A DNA stretch of 64,000 bases, from contig CM056556.1 of the NCBI GenBank assembly GCA_029721515.1, positions 19,224,645 through 19,288,644 of the forward strand, given 5' to 3'. The notes below the pieces were generated by a model. That model was not told the origin of the DNA and ran no database searches. It saw only the letters and a program-made list of their open reading frames with translations. Both the position numbers and the translations under genes were made by a program. Positions within the stretch are counted from its first letter, which is position 1, and every line of letters begins with the position of its first letter. The DNA is from Synanceia verrucosa. Taxonomy: Eukaryota; Chordata; Actinopteri; Perciformes; Synanceiidae. Shown here one piece after another: positions 1 through 14,230 of this stretch.

Positions 1-3000
1 AGCAATATTTTGTGGAAAAATTGCTTCAAATTGAAGAAAACAGGTAAATCAGCTTTCCCATGCTTAAATCATGCTGAAACTGCCCCAAACGCCTTTTCTC
101 GCCTTGAAAAGCCCAAAAAGACACAGAAAACAGATACATTGTGAATCTACAGAACATAACCAAAACTCATTATATCGTGTTGAAACATCATGTTTCGACT
201 CAATTCTAACAAGAATAAGCAATATTTTCTGGAAAAAATGCTTTTGAATGAAGACTATAGGTAAATCAGCTTTCCCATGCTTAAATCATGCTGAAACTGC
301 CCCAAACGCCTTTTCTCGCCTTGAAAAGCCCAAAAAGACACAGAAAACAGATACATTGTGAATCTACAGAACATAACCAAAACTCATTATATCGTGTTGA
401 AACATCATGTTTCGACTCAATTCTAACAAGAATAAGCAATATTTTGCAGAAAAAATGCTTCTGAATGGACAAGAGAGGTAAATCAGCTTTCCCATGCTTA
501 AATCATGCTGAAACTGCCCCAAACGCCTTTTCTCGCCTTGAAAAGCCCAAAAAGACACAGAAAACAGATACATTGTGAATCTAAAGAACATAACCAAAAC
601 TCATTATATCGTGTTGAAACATCATGTTTCGACTCAATTCTAACAAGAATAAGCAATATTTTGTTGAAAAATTGCTTCTTATTGTAGAATAGAGGTAAAT
701 CAGCTTTCCCATGCTTAAATCATGCTGAAACTGCCCCAAACGCCTTTTCTCGCCTCGAAAAGCCCAAAAAGACACAGAAAACAGATACATTGTGAATCTA
801 CAGAACATAACCAAAACTCATTATATCGTGTTGAAACATCATGTTTCGACTCAATTCTAACAAGAATAAGCAATATTTTGAAGAAAAAATGCTTCTGAAT
901 GAAGACTAGAGGTAAATCAGCTTTCCCATGCTTAAATCATGCTGAAACTGCCCCAAACGCCTTTTCTCGCCTTGAAAAGCCCAAAAAGACACAGAAAACA
1001 GATACATTGTGAATCTACAGAACATAACCAAAACTCATTATATCGTGTTGAAACATCATGTTTCGACTCAATTCTAACAAGAATAAGCAATATTTTGAAG
1101 AAAAAATGCTTCTGAATGGACAAGAGAGGTAAATCAGCTTTCCCATGCTTAAATCATGCTGAAACTGCCCCAAACGCCTTTTCTCGCCTTGAAAAGCCCA
1201 AAAAGACACAGAAAACAGATACATTGTGAATCTACAGAACATAACCAAAACTCATTATATCGTGTTGAATCATGATCTTTCTGCTCAAATCTAACAAGAA
1301 TAAGCAATATTTTGTAGAAAAAATGTTTCTGAATGGACAAGAGAGGTAAATCAGCTTTCCCATGCGTAAATCATGCTGAAACTGCCCCAAACGCCTTTTC
1401 TCGCCTTGAAAAGCCCAAAAAGACACAGAAAACAGATACATTGTGAATCTACAGAACATAACCAAAACTCATTATATCGTGTTGAAACATCATGTTCCGA
1501 CTCAATTCTAACAAGAATAAGCAATATTTTGTGGAAAAATTGCTTCAAATTGAAGAAAACAGGTAAATCAGCTTTCCCATGCTTAAATCATGCTGAAACT
1601 GCCCCAAACGCCTTTTCTCGCCTTGAAAAGCCCAAAAAGACACAGAAAACAGATACATTGTGAATCTACAGAACATAACCAAAACTCATTATATAGTGTT
1701 GAAACATCATGTTTCGACTCAATTCTAACAAGAATAAGCAATATTTTGTTGAAAAATTGCTTCATATTGTAGAATAGAGGTAAATCAGCTTTCCCATGCT
1801 TAAATCATGCTGAAACTGCCCCAAACGCCTTTTCTCGCCTTGAAAAGCCCAAAAAGACACAGAAAACAGATACATTGTGAATCTACAGAACATAACCAAA
1901 ACTCATTATATCGTGTTGAAACATCATGTTTCGACTCAATTCTAACAAGAATAAGCAATATTTTGTGGAAAAATTGCTTCAAATTGAAGAAAACAGGTAA
2001 ATCAGCTTTCCCATGCTTAAATCATGCTGAAACTGCCCCAAACGCCTTTTCTCGCCTCGAAAAGCCCAAAAAGACACAGAAAACAGATACATTGTGAATC
2101 TACAGAACATAACCAAAACTCATTATATCGTGTTGAAACATCATGTTTCGACTCAATTCTAACAAGAATAAGCAATATTTTGTGGAAAAAAATGCTTCTG
2201 AATGGACAAGAGAGGTAAATCAGCTTTCCCATGCGTAAATCATGCTGAAACTGCCCCAAACGCCTTTTCTCGCCTTGAAAAGCCCCAAAAGACACAGAAA
2301 ACAGATACATTGTGAATCTACAGAACATAACCAAAACTCATTATATCGTGTTGAAACATCATGTTTCGACTCAATTCTAACAAGAATAAGCAATATTTTA
2401 TGGAAAAATTGCTTCCAATTGAAGAAAAGAGGTAAATCAGCTTTCCCATTTTTAAATCATGCTGAAAATGCCCCAAACGCCTTTTCTCGCCTTGAAAAGC
2501 CCAAAAAGACACAGAAAACAGATACATTGTGAATCTACAGAACATAACCAAAACTCATTATATCGTGTTGAAACATCATGTTCCGACTCAATTCTAACAA
2601 GAATAAGCAATATTTTGAAGAAAAAATGCTTCTGAATGGACAAGAGAGGTAAATCAGCTTTCCCATGCTTAAATCATGCTGAAACTGCCCCAAACGCCTT
2701 TTCTCGCCTCGAAAAGCCCAAAAAGACACAGAAAACAGATACATTGTGAATCTACAGAACATAACCAAAACTCATTATGTCGTCTTGAAACATCATGTTT
2801 CGACTCAATTCTAACAAGAATAAGCAAGATTTTGTGGAAAAATGCTTTTGAATGAAGACTAGAGGTAAATCAGCTTTCCCATGCTTAAATCATGCTGAAA
2901 CTGCCCCAAACGCCTTTTCTCGCCTTGAAAAGCCCAAAAAGACACAGAAAACAGATACATTGTGAATCTACAGAACATAACCAAAACTCATTATGTCGTG

Positions 3001-6000
3001 TTGAAACATCATGTTTCGACTCAATTCTAACAAGAATAAGCAATATTTTGAAGAAAAATGCTTCTGAATGGACAAGAGAGGTAAATCAGCTTTCCCATGC
3101 TTAAATCATGCTGAAACTGCCCCAAACGCCTTTTCTCGCCTTGAAAAGCCCAAAAAGACACAGAAAACAGATACATTGTGAATCTACAGAACATAACCAA
3201 AACTCATTATATCGTGTTGAATCATGATCTTTCTGCTCAAATCTAACAAGAATAAGCAATATTTTGGTGAAAAATGCTTTTGAATGGACAAGAGAGGTAA
3301 ATCAGCTTTCCCATGCTTAAATCATGCTGAAACTGCCCCAAACGCCTTTTCTCGCCTTGAAAAGCCCAAAAAGACACAGAAAACAGATACATTGTGAATC
3401 TACAGAACATAACCAAAACTCATTATATCGTCTTGAGACATCATGTTTCGACTCAATTCTAACAAGAATAAGCAAGATTTTGTGGAAAAATGCTTTTGAA
3501 TGGACAAGAGAGGTAAATCAGCTTTCCCATGCGTAAATCATGCTGAAACTGCCCCAAACGCCTTTTCTCGCCTTGAAAAGCCCCAAAAGACACAGAAAAC
3601 AGATACATTGTGAATCTACAGAACATAACCAAAACTCATTATATAGTGTTGAAACATCATGTTTCGACTCAATTCTAACAAGAATAAGCAATATTTTGTG
3701 GAAAAATTGCTTCAAATTGAAGAAAACAGGTAAATCAGCTTTCCCATGCTTAAATCATGCTGAAACTGCCCCAAACGCCTTTTCTCGCCTTGAAAGGCCC
3801 TTAGGGACACAGAATAAATAACCATTTTGAATATACAGAACATAACCAAAACTCATTATATCGTGTTGAAACATCATGTTTCGACTCAATTCTAACAAGA
3901 ATAAGCAATATTTTGTTGAAAAATTGCTTCTTATTGTAGAATAGAGGTAAATCAGCTTTCCCATGCTTAAATCATGCTGAAACTGCCCCAAACGCCTTTT
4001 CTCGCCTCGAAAAGCCCAAAAAGACACAGAAAACAGATACATTGTGAATCTACAGAACATAACCAAAACTCATTATATAGTGTTGAAACATCATGTTTCG
4101 ACTCAATTCTAACAAGAATAAGCAATATTTTGTAGAAAAATTGCTTCAAATTGAAGAAAACAGGTAAATCAGCTTTCCCATGCTTAAATCATGCTGAAAC
4201 TGCCCCAAACGCCTTTTCTCGTCTCGAAAAGCACAAAAAGACACAGAAAACAGATACATTGTGAATCTACAGAACATAACCAAAACTCATTATGTCATGT
4301 TGAAACATCATGTTTCGACTCAATTCTAACAAGAATAAGCAATATTTTGTAGAAAAAATGCTTCTGAATGGACAAGAGAGGTAAATCAGCTTTCCCATGC
4401 TTAAATCATGCTGAAACTGCCCCAAACGCCTTTTCTCGCCATGAAAAGCCCAAAAAGACACAGAAAACAGATACATTGTGAATCAACAGAACATAACCAA
4501 AACTCATTATATCGTGTTGAAACATCATGTTTCGACTCAATTCTAACAAGAATAAGCAATATTTTGTGGAAAAATTGCTTCAAATTGAAGAAAAGAGAGG
4601 TAAATCAGCTTTCCCATGCTTAAATCATGCTGAAACTGCCCCAAACGCCTTTTCTCGCCTTGAAAAGCCCAAAAAGACACAGAAAACAGATACATTGTGA
4701 ATCTACAGAACATAACCAAAACTCATTATATCGTGTTGAAACATCATGTTTCGACTCAATTCTAACAAGAATAAGCAATATTTTGTGGAAGAAATGCTTC
4801 TGAATGAACAAGAGAGGTAAATCAGCTTTCCCATGCTTAAATCATGCTGAAACTGCCCCAAACGCCTTTTCTCGCCTTGAAAAGCCCAAAAGACACAGAA
4901 AACAGATACATTGTGAATCTACAAAACATAACCAAAACTCATGATATCGTGTTGAAACATCATGTTTCGACTCAATTCTAACAAGAATAAGCAATATTTT
5001 GTGGAAAAATTGCTTCTGAATGGACAAGAGAGGTAAATCAGCTTTCCCATGCTTAAATCATGCTGAAACTGCCCCAAACGCCTTTTCTCGCCTTGAACTG
5101 ACCAGCAAGACACAGAAAACCGATCCATACTGAATATACAGAACATAACCAAAACTCATTATATCGTGTTGAAACATCATGTGTCGACGCAATTCTAACA
5201 AGAATAAGCAATATTTTGTGGAAAAATGCTTCTGAATGGACAAGAGAGGTAAATCAGCTTTCCCATGCTTAAATCATGCTGAAACTGCCCCAAACGCCTT
5301 TTCTCGCCTTGAAAAGCCCAAAAGTACACAGAAAACACATAAATTGTGAATCTACAGAACATAACCAAAACTCATTATATAGTGTTGAAACATCATGTTT
5401 CGACTCAATTCTAACAAGAACAAGCAATATTTTCTGGAAAAAATGCTTTTGAATGAAGACTATAGGTAAATCAGCTTTCCCATGCTTAAATCATGCTGAA
5501 ACTGCCCCAAACGCCTTTTCTCGCCTTGAAAAGCCCAAAAAGACACAGAAAACAGATACATTGTGAATCTACAGAACATAACCAAAACTCATTATGTCGT
5601 CTTGAAACATCATGTTTCGACTCAATTCTAACAAGAATAAGCAATATTTTGTGGAAAAATTGCTTCAAATTGAAGAAAACAGGTAAATCAGCTTTCCCAT
5701 GCTTAAATCATGCTGAAACTGCCCCAAACGCCTTTTCTCGCCTTGAAAAGCCCAAAAAGACACAGAAAACAGATACATTGTGAATCTACAGAACATAACC
5801 AAAACTCATTATATCGTGTTGAATCATGATCTTTCTGCTCAAATCTAACAAGAATAAGCAATATTTTGTAGAAAAAATGTTTCTGAATGGACAAGAGAGG
5901 TAAATCAGCTTTCCCATGCGTAAATCATGCTGAAACTGCCCCAAACGCCTTTTCTCGCCTTGAAAAGCCCAAAAAGACACAGAAAACAGATACATTGTGA

Positions 6001-9000
6001 ATCTACAGAACATAACCAAAACTCATTATATCGTGTTGAAACATCATGTTTCGACTCAATTCTAACAAGAATAAGCAATATTTTGAAGAAAAAATGCTTC
6101 TGAATGGACAAGAGAGGTAAATCAGCTTTCCCATGCTTAAATCATGCTGAAACTGCCCCAAACGCCTTTTCTCGCCTTGAAAAGCCCAAAAAGACACAGA
6201 AAACAGATACATTGTGAATCTACAGAACATAACCAAAACTCATTATATCGTGTTGAAACATCATGTTTCGACTCAATTCTAACAAGAATAAGCAATATTT
6301 TGTGGAAAAAATGTTTCTGAATGGACAAGAGAGGTAAATCAGCTTTCCCATGCTTAAATCATGCTGAAACTACATACATTGTGAATCTACAGAACATAAC
6401 CAAAACTCATTATGTCGTCTTGAAACATCATGTTTCGACTCAATTCTAACAAGAATAAGCAAGATTTTGTGGAAAAATTGCTTCAAATTGAAGAAAACAG
6501 GTAAATCAGCTTTCCCATGCTTAAATCATGCTGAAACTGCCCCAAACGCCTTTTCTCGCCTTGAAAAGCCACAAAAGACACAGAAAACAGATACATTGTG
6601 AATCTACAGAACATAACCAAAACTCATTATATCGTGTTGAAACATCATGTTCCGACTCAATTCTAACAAGAATAAGCAATATTTTGAAGAAAAAATGCTT
6701 CTGAATGGACAAGAGAGGTAAATCAGCTTTCCCATGCTTAAATCATGCTGAAACTGCCCCAAACGCCTTTTCTCGCCTTGAAAAGCCCAAAAAGACACAG
6801 AAAACAGATACATTGTGAATCTACAGAACATAACCAAAACTCATTATGTCGTCTTGAAACATCATGTTTCGACTCAATTCTAACAAGAATAAGCAATATT
6901 TTGTGGAAAAATTGCTTCAAATTGAAGAAAACAGGTAAATCAGCTTTCCCATGCTTAAATCATGCTGAAACTGCCCCAAACGCCTTTTCTCGCCTTGAAA
7001 AGCCCAAAAAGACACAGAAAACAGATACATTGTGAATCTACAGAACATAACCAAAACTCATTATATCGTGTTGAAACATCATGTTCCGACTCAATTCTAA
7101 CAAGAATAAGCAATATTTTGTGGAAAAATGCTTCTGAATGGACAAGAGAGGTAAATCAGCTTTCCCATGCTTAAATCATGCTGAAACTGCCCCAAACGCC
7201 TTTTCTCGCCTTGAAAAGCCCAAAAAGACACAGAAAACAGATACATTGTGAATCTACAGAACATAACCAAAACTCATTATATCGTGTTGAAACATCATGT
7301 TTCGACTCAATTCTAACAAGAATAAGCAATATTTTGTGGAAAAAATACTTCTGAATGGACAAGAGAGGTAAATCAGCTTTCCCATGCTTAAATCATGCTG
7401 AAACTGCCCCAAACGCCTTTTCTCGCCTTGAAAAGCCCAAAAAGACACAGAAAACAGATACATTGTGAATCTACAGAACATAACCAAAACTCATTATGTC
7501 GTCTTGAAACATCATGTTTCGACTCAATTCTAACAAGAATAAGCAATATTTTGTGGAAAAATTGCTTCAAATTGAAGAAAACAGGTAAATCAGCTTTCCC
7601 ATGCTTAAATCATGCTGAAACTGCCCCAAACGCCTTTTCTCGCCTTGAAAAGCCCAAAAAGACACAGAAAACAGATACATTGTGAATCTACAGAACATAA
7701 CCAAAACTCATTATATCGTGTTGAAACATCATGTTCCGACTCAATTCTAACAAGAATAAGCAATATTTTGAAGAAAAAATGCTTCTGAATGGACAAGAGA
7801 GGTAAATCAGCTTTCCCATGCTTAAATCATGCTGAAACTGCCCCAAACGCCTTTTCTCGCCTCGAAAAGCCCAAAAAGACACAGAAAACAGATACATTGT
7901 GAATCTACAGAACATAACCAAAACTCATTATATCGTGTTGAAACATCATGTTTCGACTCAATTCTAACAAGAATAAGCAATATTTTGAAGAAAAAATGCT
8001 TCAAATTGAAGAAAACAGGTAAATCAGCTTTCCCATGCTTAAATCATGCTGAAACTGCCCCAAACGCCTTTTCTCGCCTTGAAAAGCCCAAAAAGACACA
8101 GAAAACAGATACATTGTGAATCTACAGAACATAACCAAAACTCATTATGTCGTCTTGAAACATCATGTTTCGACTCAATTCTAACAAGAATAAGCAAGAT
8201 TTTGTGGAAAAATGCTTTTGAATGGACAAGAGAGGTAAATCAGCTTTCCCATGCTTAAATCATGCTGAAACTGCCCCAAACGCCTTTTCTCGCCTCGAAA
8301 AGCCCAAAAGACACAGAAAACAGATACATTGTGAATCTACAGAACATAACCAAAACTCATTATATCGTGTTGAATCATGATCTTTCTGCTCAAATCTAAC
8401 AAGAATAAGCAATATTTTGTAGAAAAAATGTTTCTGAATGGACAAGAGAGGTAAATCAGCTTTCCCATGCTTAAATCATGCTGAAACTGCCCCAAACGCC
8501 TTTTCTCGCCTTGAAAAGCCCAAAAAGACACAGAAAACAGATACATTGTGAATCTACAGAACATAACCAAAACTCATTATATCGTGTTGAAACATCATGT
8601 TTCGACTCAATTCTAACAAGAATAAGCAATATTTTGTGGAAAAATTGCTTGAGAAAGTACAACACAGGTAAATCAGCTTTCCCATGCTTAAATCATGCTG
8701 AAACTGCCCCAAACGCCTTTTCTCGCCTTGAAAAGCCCAAAAAGACACAGAAAACAGATACATTGTGAATCTACAGAACATAACCAAAACTCATTATATC
8801 GTGTTGAAACATCATGTTTCGACTCAATTCTAACAAGAATAAGCAATATTTTGAAGAAAATTGCTTCAAAATGGACAAGAGAGGTAAATCAGCTTTCCCA
8901 TGCTTAAATCATGCTGAAACTGCCCCAAACGCCTTTTCTCGCCTTGAAAAGCCCAAAAGACACAGAAAACAGATACATTGTGAATCTACAGAACATAACC

Positions 9001-12000
9001 AAAACTCATTATATCGTGTTGAAACATCATGTTTCGACTCAATTCTAACAAGAATAAGCAATATTTTGTGGAAAAAATGCTTCAAATTGAATGGAAAAGA
9101 GGTAAATCAGCTTTCCCATGCTTAAATCATGCTGAAACTGCCCCAAACGCCTTTTCTCGCCTTGAAAAGCCCCATAGGACACAGGATACAGATACATTTT
9201 GAATCTACAGAACATAACCAAAACTCATTATATCGTGTTGAAACATCATGTTTCGACTCAATTATAACAAGAATAAGAAATATTATGTGGAAAAATTTCT
9301 TAAAATTGGACAAGAGAGGTAAATCAGCTTTCCCATGCTTAAATCATGCTGAAACTGCCCCAAACGCCTTTTCTCGCCTTGAAAAGCCCAAAAAGACACA
9401 GAAAACAGATACATTGTGAATCTACAGAACATAACCAAAACTCATTATGTCGTCTTGAAACATCATGTTTCGACTCAATTCTAACAAGAACAAGCAATAT
9501 TTTCTGGAAAAAATGCTTTTGAATGAAGACTATAGGTAAATCAGCTTTCCCATGCTTAAATCATGCTGAAACTGCCCCAAACGCCTTTTCTCGCCTTGAA
9601 AAGCCCAAAAAGACACAGAAAACAGATACATGGTGAATCTACAGGACATAACCAAAACTCATTATGTCGTCTTGAAACATCATGTTTCGACTCAATTCTA
9701 ACAAGAATAAGCAATATTTTGAAGAAAAATGCTTCTGAATGGACAAGAGAGGTAAATCAGCTTTCCCATGCTTAAATCATGCTGAAACTGCCCCAAACGC
9801 CTTTTCTCGCCTTGAAAAGCCCAAAAAGACACAGAAAACAGATACATTGTGAATCTACAGAACATAACCAAAACTCATTATATAGTGTTGAAACATCATG
9901 TTTCGACTCAATTCTAACAAGAATAAGCAATATTTTGTGGAAAAATTGCTTCAAATTGAAGAAAACAGGTAAATCAGCTTTCCCATGCTTAAATCATGCT
10001 GAAACTGCCCCAAACGCCTTTTCTCGCCTTGAAAAGCCCAAAAAGACACAGAAAACAGATACATTGTGAATCTACAGAACATAACCAACACTCATTATAT
10101 CGTGTTGAAACATCATGTTTCGACTCAATTCTAACAAGAATAAGCAATATTTTGTTGAAAAATTGCTTCATATTGAAGAATAGAGGTAAATCAGCTTTCC
10201 CATGCTTAAATCATGCTGAAACTGCCCCAAACGCCTTTTCTCGCCTTGAAAAGCCCAAAAAGACACAGAAAACAGATACATTGTGAATCTACAGAACATA
10301 ACCAAAACTCATTATATCGTGTTGAAACATCAAGTTTCGACTCAATTCTAACAAGAATAAGCAAAATTATGAAGAAAAAATGATTCTGAATGCACAACAG
10401 ATGTAAATCATCTTTACCTTTAGTAAATCATGCTGAATATGCCCCAATCTCCTTTTCTCGCCTTGAAAAGCCCAATAAGACACAGAAAACAGATACATTG
10501 TGAATCTACAGAACATAACCAAAACTCATTATATAGTGTTGAAACATCATGTTTCGACTCAATTCTAACAAGAATAAGCAATATTTTGTGGAAAAATTGC
10601 TTCAAATTGAAGAAAACAGGTAAATCAGCTTTCCCATGCTTAAATCATGCTGAAACTGCCCCAAACGCCTTTTCTCGCCTTGAAAAGCCCAAAAGACACA
10701 GAAAACAGATACATTGTGAATCTACAGAACATAACCAAAACTCATTATATCGTGTTGAAACATCATGTTTCGACTCAATTCTAACAAGAATAAGCAATAT
10801 TTTGTGGAAAAATTGCTTCAAATTGAAGAAAACAGGTAAATCAGCTTTCCCATGCTTAAATCATGCTGAAACTGCCCCAAACGCCTTTTCTCGCCTTGAA
10901 AAGCCCAAAAGACACAGAAAACAGATACATTGTGAATCTACAGAACATAACCAAAACTCATTATATAGTGTTGAAACATCATGTTTCGACTCAATTCTAA
11001 CAAGAATAAGCAATATTTTGTGGAAAAATTGCTTCAAATTGAAGAAAACAGGTAAATCAGCTTTCCCATGCTTAAATCATGCTGAAACTGCCCCAAACGC
11101 CTTTTCTCGCCTTGAAAAGCCCAAAAAGACACAGAAAACAGATACATTGTGAATCTACAGAACATAACCAAAACTCATTATATCGTGTTGAAACATCATG
11201 TTCCGACTCAATTCTAACAAGAATAAGCAATATTTTGAAGAAAAATGCTTCTGAATGGACAAGAGAGGTAAATCAGCTTTCCCATGCTTAAATCATGCTG
11301 AAACTGCCCCAAACGCCTTTTCTCGCCTTGAAAAGCCCAAAAGAGACTACAGAAAACAGATACATTGTGAATCTACAGAACATAACCAAAACTCATTATA
11401 TAGTGTTGAAACATCATGTTTCGACTCAATTCTAACAAGAATAAGCAATATTTTGTGGAAAAATTGCTTCAAATTGAAGAAAACAGGTAAATCAGCTTTC
11501 CCATGCTTAAATCATGCTGAAACTGCCCCAAACGCCTTTTCTCGCCTTGAAAAGCCCAAAAAGACACAGAAAACAGATACATTGTGAATCTACAGAACAT
11601 AACCAAAACTCATTATATAGTGTTGAAACATCATGTTTCGACTCAATTCTAACAAGAATAAGCAATATTTTGTGGAAAAATTGCTTCAAATTGAAGAAAA
11701 CAGGTAAATCAGCTTTCCCATGCTTAAATCATGCTGAAACTGCCCCAAACGCCTTTTCTCGCCTTGAAAAGCCCAAAAAGACACAGAAAACAGATACATT
11801 GTGAATCTACAGAACATAACCAAAACTCATTATATCGTGTTGAAACATCATGTTTCGACTCAATTCTAACAAGAATAAGCAATATTTTGTAGAAAAAATG
11901 CTTCTGAATGGACAAGAGAGGTAAATCAGCTTTCCCATGCTTAAATCATGCTGAAACTGCCCCAAACGCCTTTTCTCGCCTTGAAAAGCCCAAAAAGACA

Positions 12001-13452
12001 CAGAAAACAGATACATTGTGAATCTACAGAACATAACCAAAACTCATTATATCGTGTTGAAACATCATGTTTCGACTCAATTCTAACAAGAATAAGCAAT
12101 ATTTTGTTGAAAAATTTCTTCATATTGTAGAATACAGGTAAATCAGCTTTCCCATGCTTAAATCATGCTGAAACTGCCCCAAACGCCTTTTCTCGCCTTG
12201 AAAAGCCCAAAAAGACACAGAAAACAGATACATTGTGAATCTACAGAACATAACCAAAACTCATTATATCGTGTTGAAACATCATGTTTCGACTCAATTC
12301 TAACAAGAATAAGCAATATTTTGTGGAAAAAATGCTTCTGAATGGACAAGAGAGGTAAATCAGCTTTCCCATGCGTAAATCATGCTGAAACTGCCCCAAA
12401 CGCCTTTTCTCGCCTTGAAAAGCCCAAAAAGATACACTGTGAATCTACAGAACATAATCAAAACTCATTATATCGTGTTGAAACATCATGTTTCGACTCA
12501 CCTCTAACAAGAATAAGCAATATTTTGTGGAAAAAATGCTTCTTAATGTACAAGACAGGTAAATCAGCTTTCCCATGCGTAAATCATGCTGAAACTGCCC
12601 CAAACGCCTTTTCTCGCCTTGAAAAGCCCAAAAAGACACAGAAAACAGATACATTGTGAATCTACAGAACATAACCAAAACTCATTATATCGTGTTGAAA
12701 CATCATGTTTCGACTCAATTCTAACAAGAATAAGCAATATTTTGTGGAAAAAATGCTTCAAAATGAAGAAAACAGGTAAATCAGCTTTCCCATGCTTAAA
12801 TCATGCTGAAACTGCCCCAAACGCCTTTTCTCGCCTTGAAAAGCCCAAAAAGACACAGAAAACAGATACATTGTGAATCTACAGAACATAACCAAAACTC
12901 ATTATATCGTGTTGAAACATCATGTTTCGACTCAATTCTAACAAGAATAAGCAATATTTTGTGGAAAAAATGCTTCAACTTTAAGAAAACAGGTAAATCA
13001 GCTTTCCCATGTGTAAATCATGCTGAAACTGCCCCAAACGCCTTTTCTCGCCTTGAAAAGCCCAAGAAGACACAGAAAAAAGATACACTGTGAATCTACA
13101 GAACATAACCAAAACTCATTATATCGTGTTGAAACATCATGGTTCGACTCAATTCTAACAAGAATAAGCAATATTTTGTGGAAAAAATGCTTCAAAATGA
13201 AGAATACAGGTAAATCAGCTTTCCCATGTGTAAATCATGCTGAAACTGCCCCAAACGCCTTTTCTCGCCTTGAGAAGCCCAAAAAGACATAGAAAACAGA
13301 TACATTGTGAATCTACAGAACATACCCAAAACTCATTATATCGTGTTGAATCATGATGTTTCTACTCAAATCTAACAAGGATAAGCAATATTTTGTGGAA
13401 AAAATCCCTCTGAATGGACAATAGAGGTTAATCGGCTTTCCCATACGTGAAT
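1..13452 (+). repeat. 217-bp tandem satellite array, about 62 monomers
   Basis: The same block recurs with a period of almost exactly 217 bp; GGTAAATCAGC occurs at about 43, 260, 477, 694 and 911, all 217 apart. Each monomer has a conserved core of about 185 bp and a variable stretch of about 30 bp between AGCAATATTTT and GGTAAATCAGC. The core contains a near-perfect dyad, GAAACAT-c-ATGTTTC. Occasional monomers are 216 or 218 bp because an A-run in CCCAAAAAGACAC varies. One monomer near 6,338-6,520 has lost about 50 bp (join near 6,371), and one near 12,430 has lost about 15 bp. The array continues past the left edge. Short open frames on both strands recur with the monomer and are not genes. 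Location (centromere, telomere or interstitial) cannot be judged here. Confidence 0.98.
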
Positions 13453-14230
13453 TTTTCTATGTCTTTTTGGGCTTTTCAAGGCGAGAAAAGGCGTTTTCAA
13501 GCTGATAAACGTGAAGGAAAGCTGATATACCTCAATTCTTTCATTCAGAATCATTTTTTCCACAAAATATTGCTTATTCTTGTTAGATGTGAGTAGAAAC
13601 AGCATGATTCAACACCATATAATCAGTTCGGGGTGTGTTCTGTAGATGCATGATGTAGTTGATTTCCATGTCTTTTTGAGCTTTTCAAGGCGAGAAAAGG
13701 CGTTTGGGGCATTTTCAAGCTGATTTACGCATAGGAAAGCAGATTTACCTCTACTTTTTCATTTAGAATAATTTTTTCAACAAAATATTCCTTGTTCTTG
13801 TTAGATTTGATTAGAAACATCATGATTCATCCCGATATAATCAGTTGTGGGTAGGTTCTGTAGATGCATAATGTAGTTGATTTCTATGTCTTTTTGGGCT
13901 TTTCAAGGCGAGAAAATGCATTTGGGGCTTTTTCGGGCTGATTTACATATAGGAAAGCTGATTTACCTCTACTCTTTCATTTAGAATTATTTTTTCCACA
14001 AAATATTCCTTGTTCTTGTTAGATTTGAGTAGAATCATCATGACTCATTACAATATAATGAGTTTTGGGCATGTTCTGTAGATTCAGAGTGTATCTGATT
14101 TCTGTGTCATTTTTGGCTTTTCAAGGTGAGAACAGGCGTTTGTGGCATTTTCAGGCTGATTTACGCATAGGAAAGCTGATTTACCTCTATGCTTCATTCA
14201 GAATTTTTTTTCCAAAAAAATATTGCTTGT
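13453..14230 (-). repeat. Inverted, diverged monomers of the same satellite
   Basis: From about 13,453 the satellite continues as its reverse complement. The diagnostic segment TTTTTGGGCTTTTCAAGGCG appears at about 13,463 and 13,892, with diverged versions near 13,675 and 14,108, a spacing of about 215 bp. There are roughly 3.6 monomers, visibly more divergent from one another and from the main array than the forward copies are. The last copy ends near 14,230, where unique sequence begins. Confidence 0.93.

Noticed and set aside
281..13292. Dozens of recurring 60-105-codon open frames on both strands
   Set aside because: They repeat with the 217-bp satellite period in several frames on both strands and shift with single-base indels, so they are by-products of the repeat and not genes.
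1..13452. CRISPR-like regular repeat-spacer array
   Set aside because: The conserved part is about 185 bp and the variable part falls into a few recurring classes; there are no unique spacers and the DNA is from a vertebrate.
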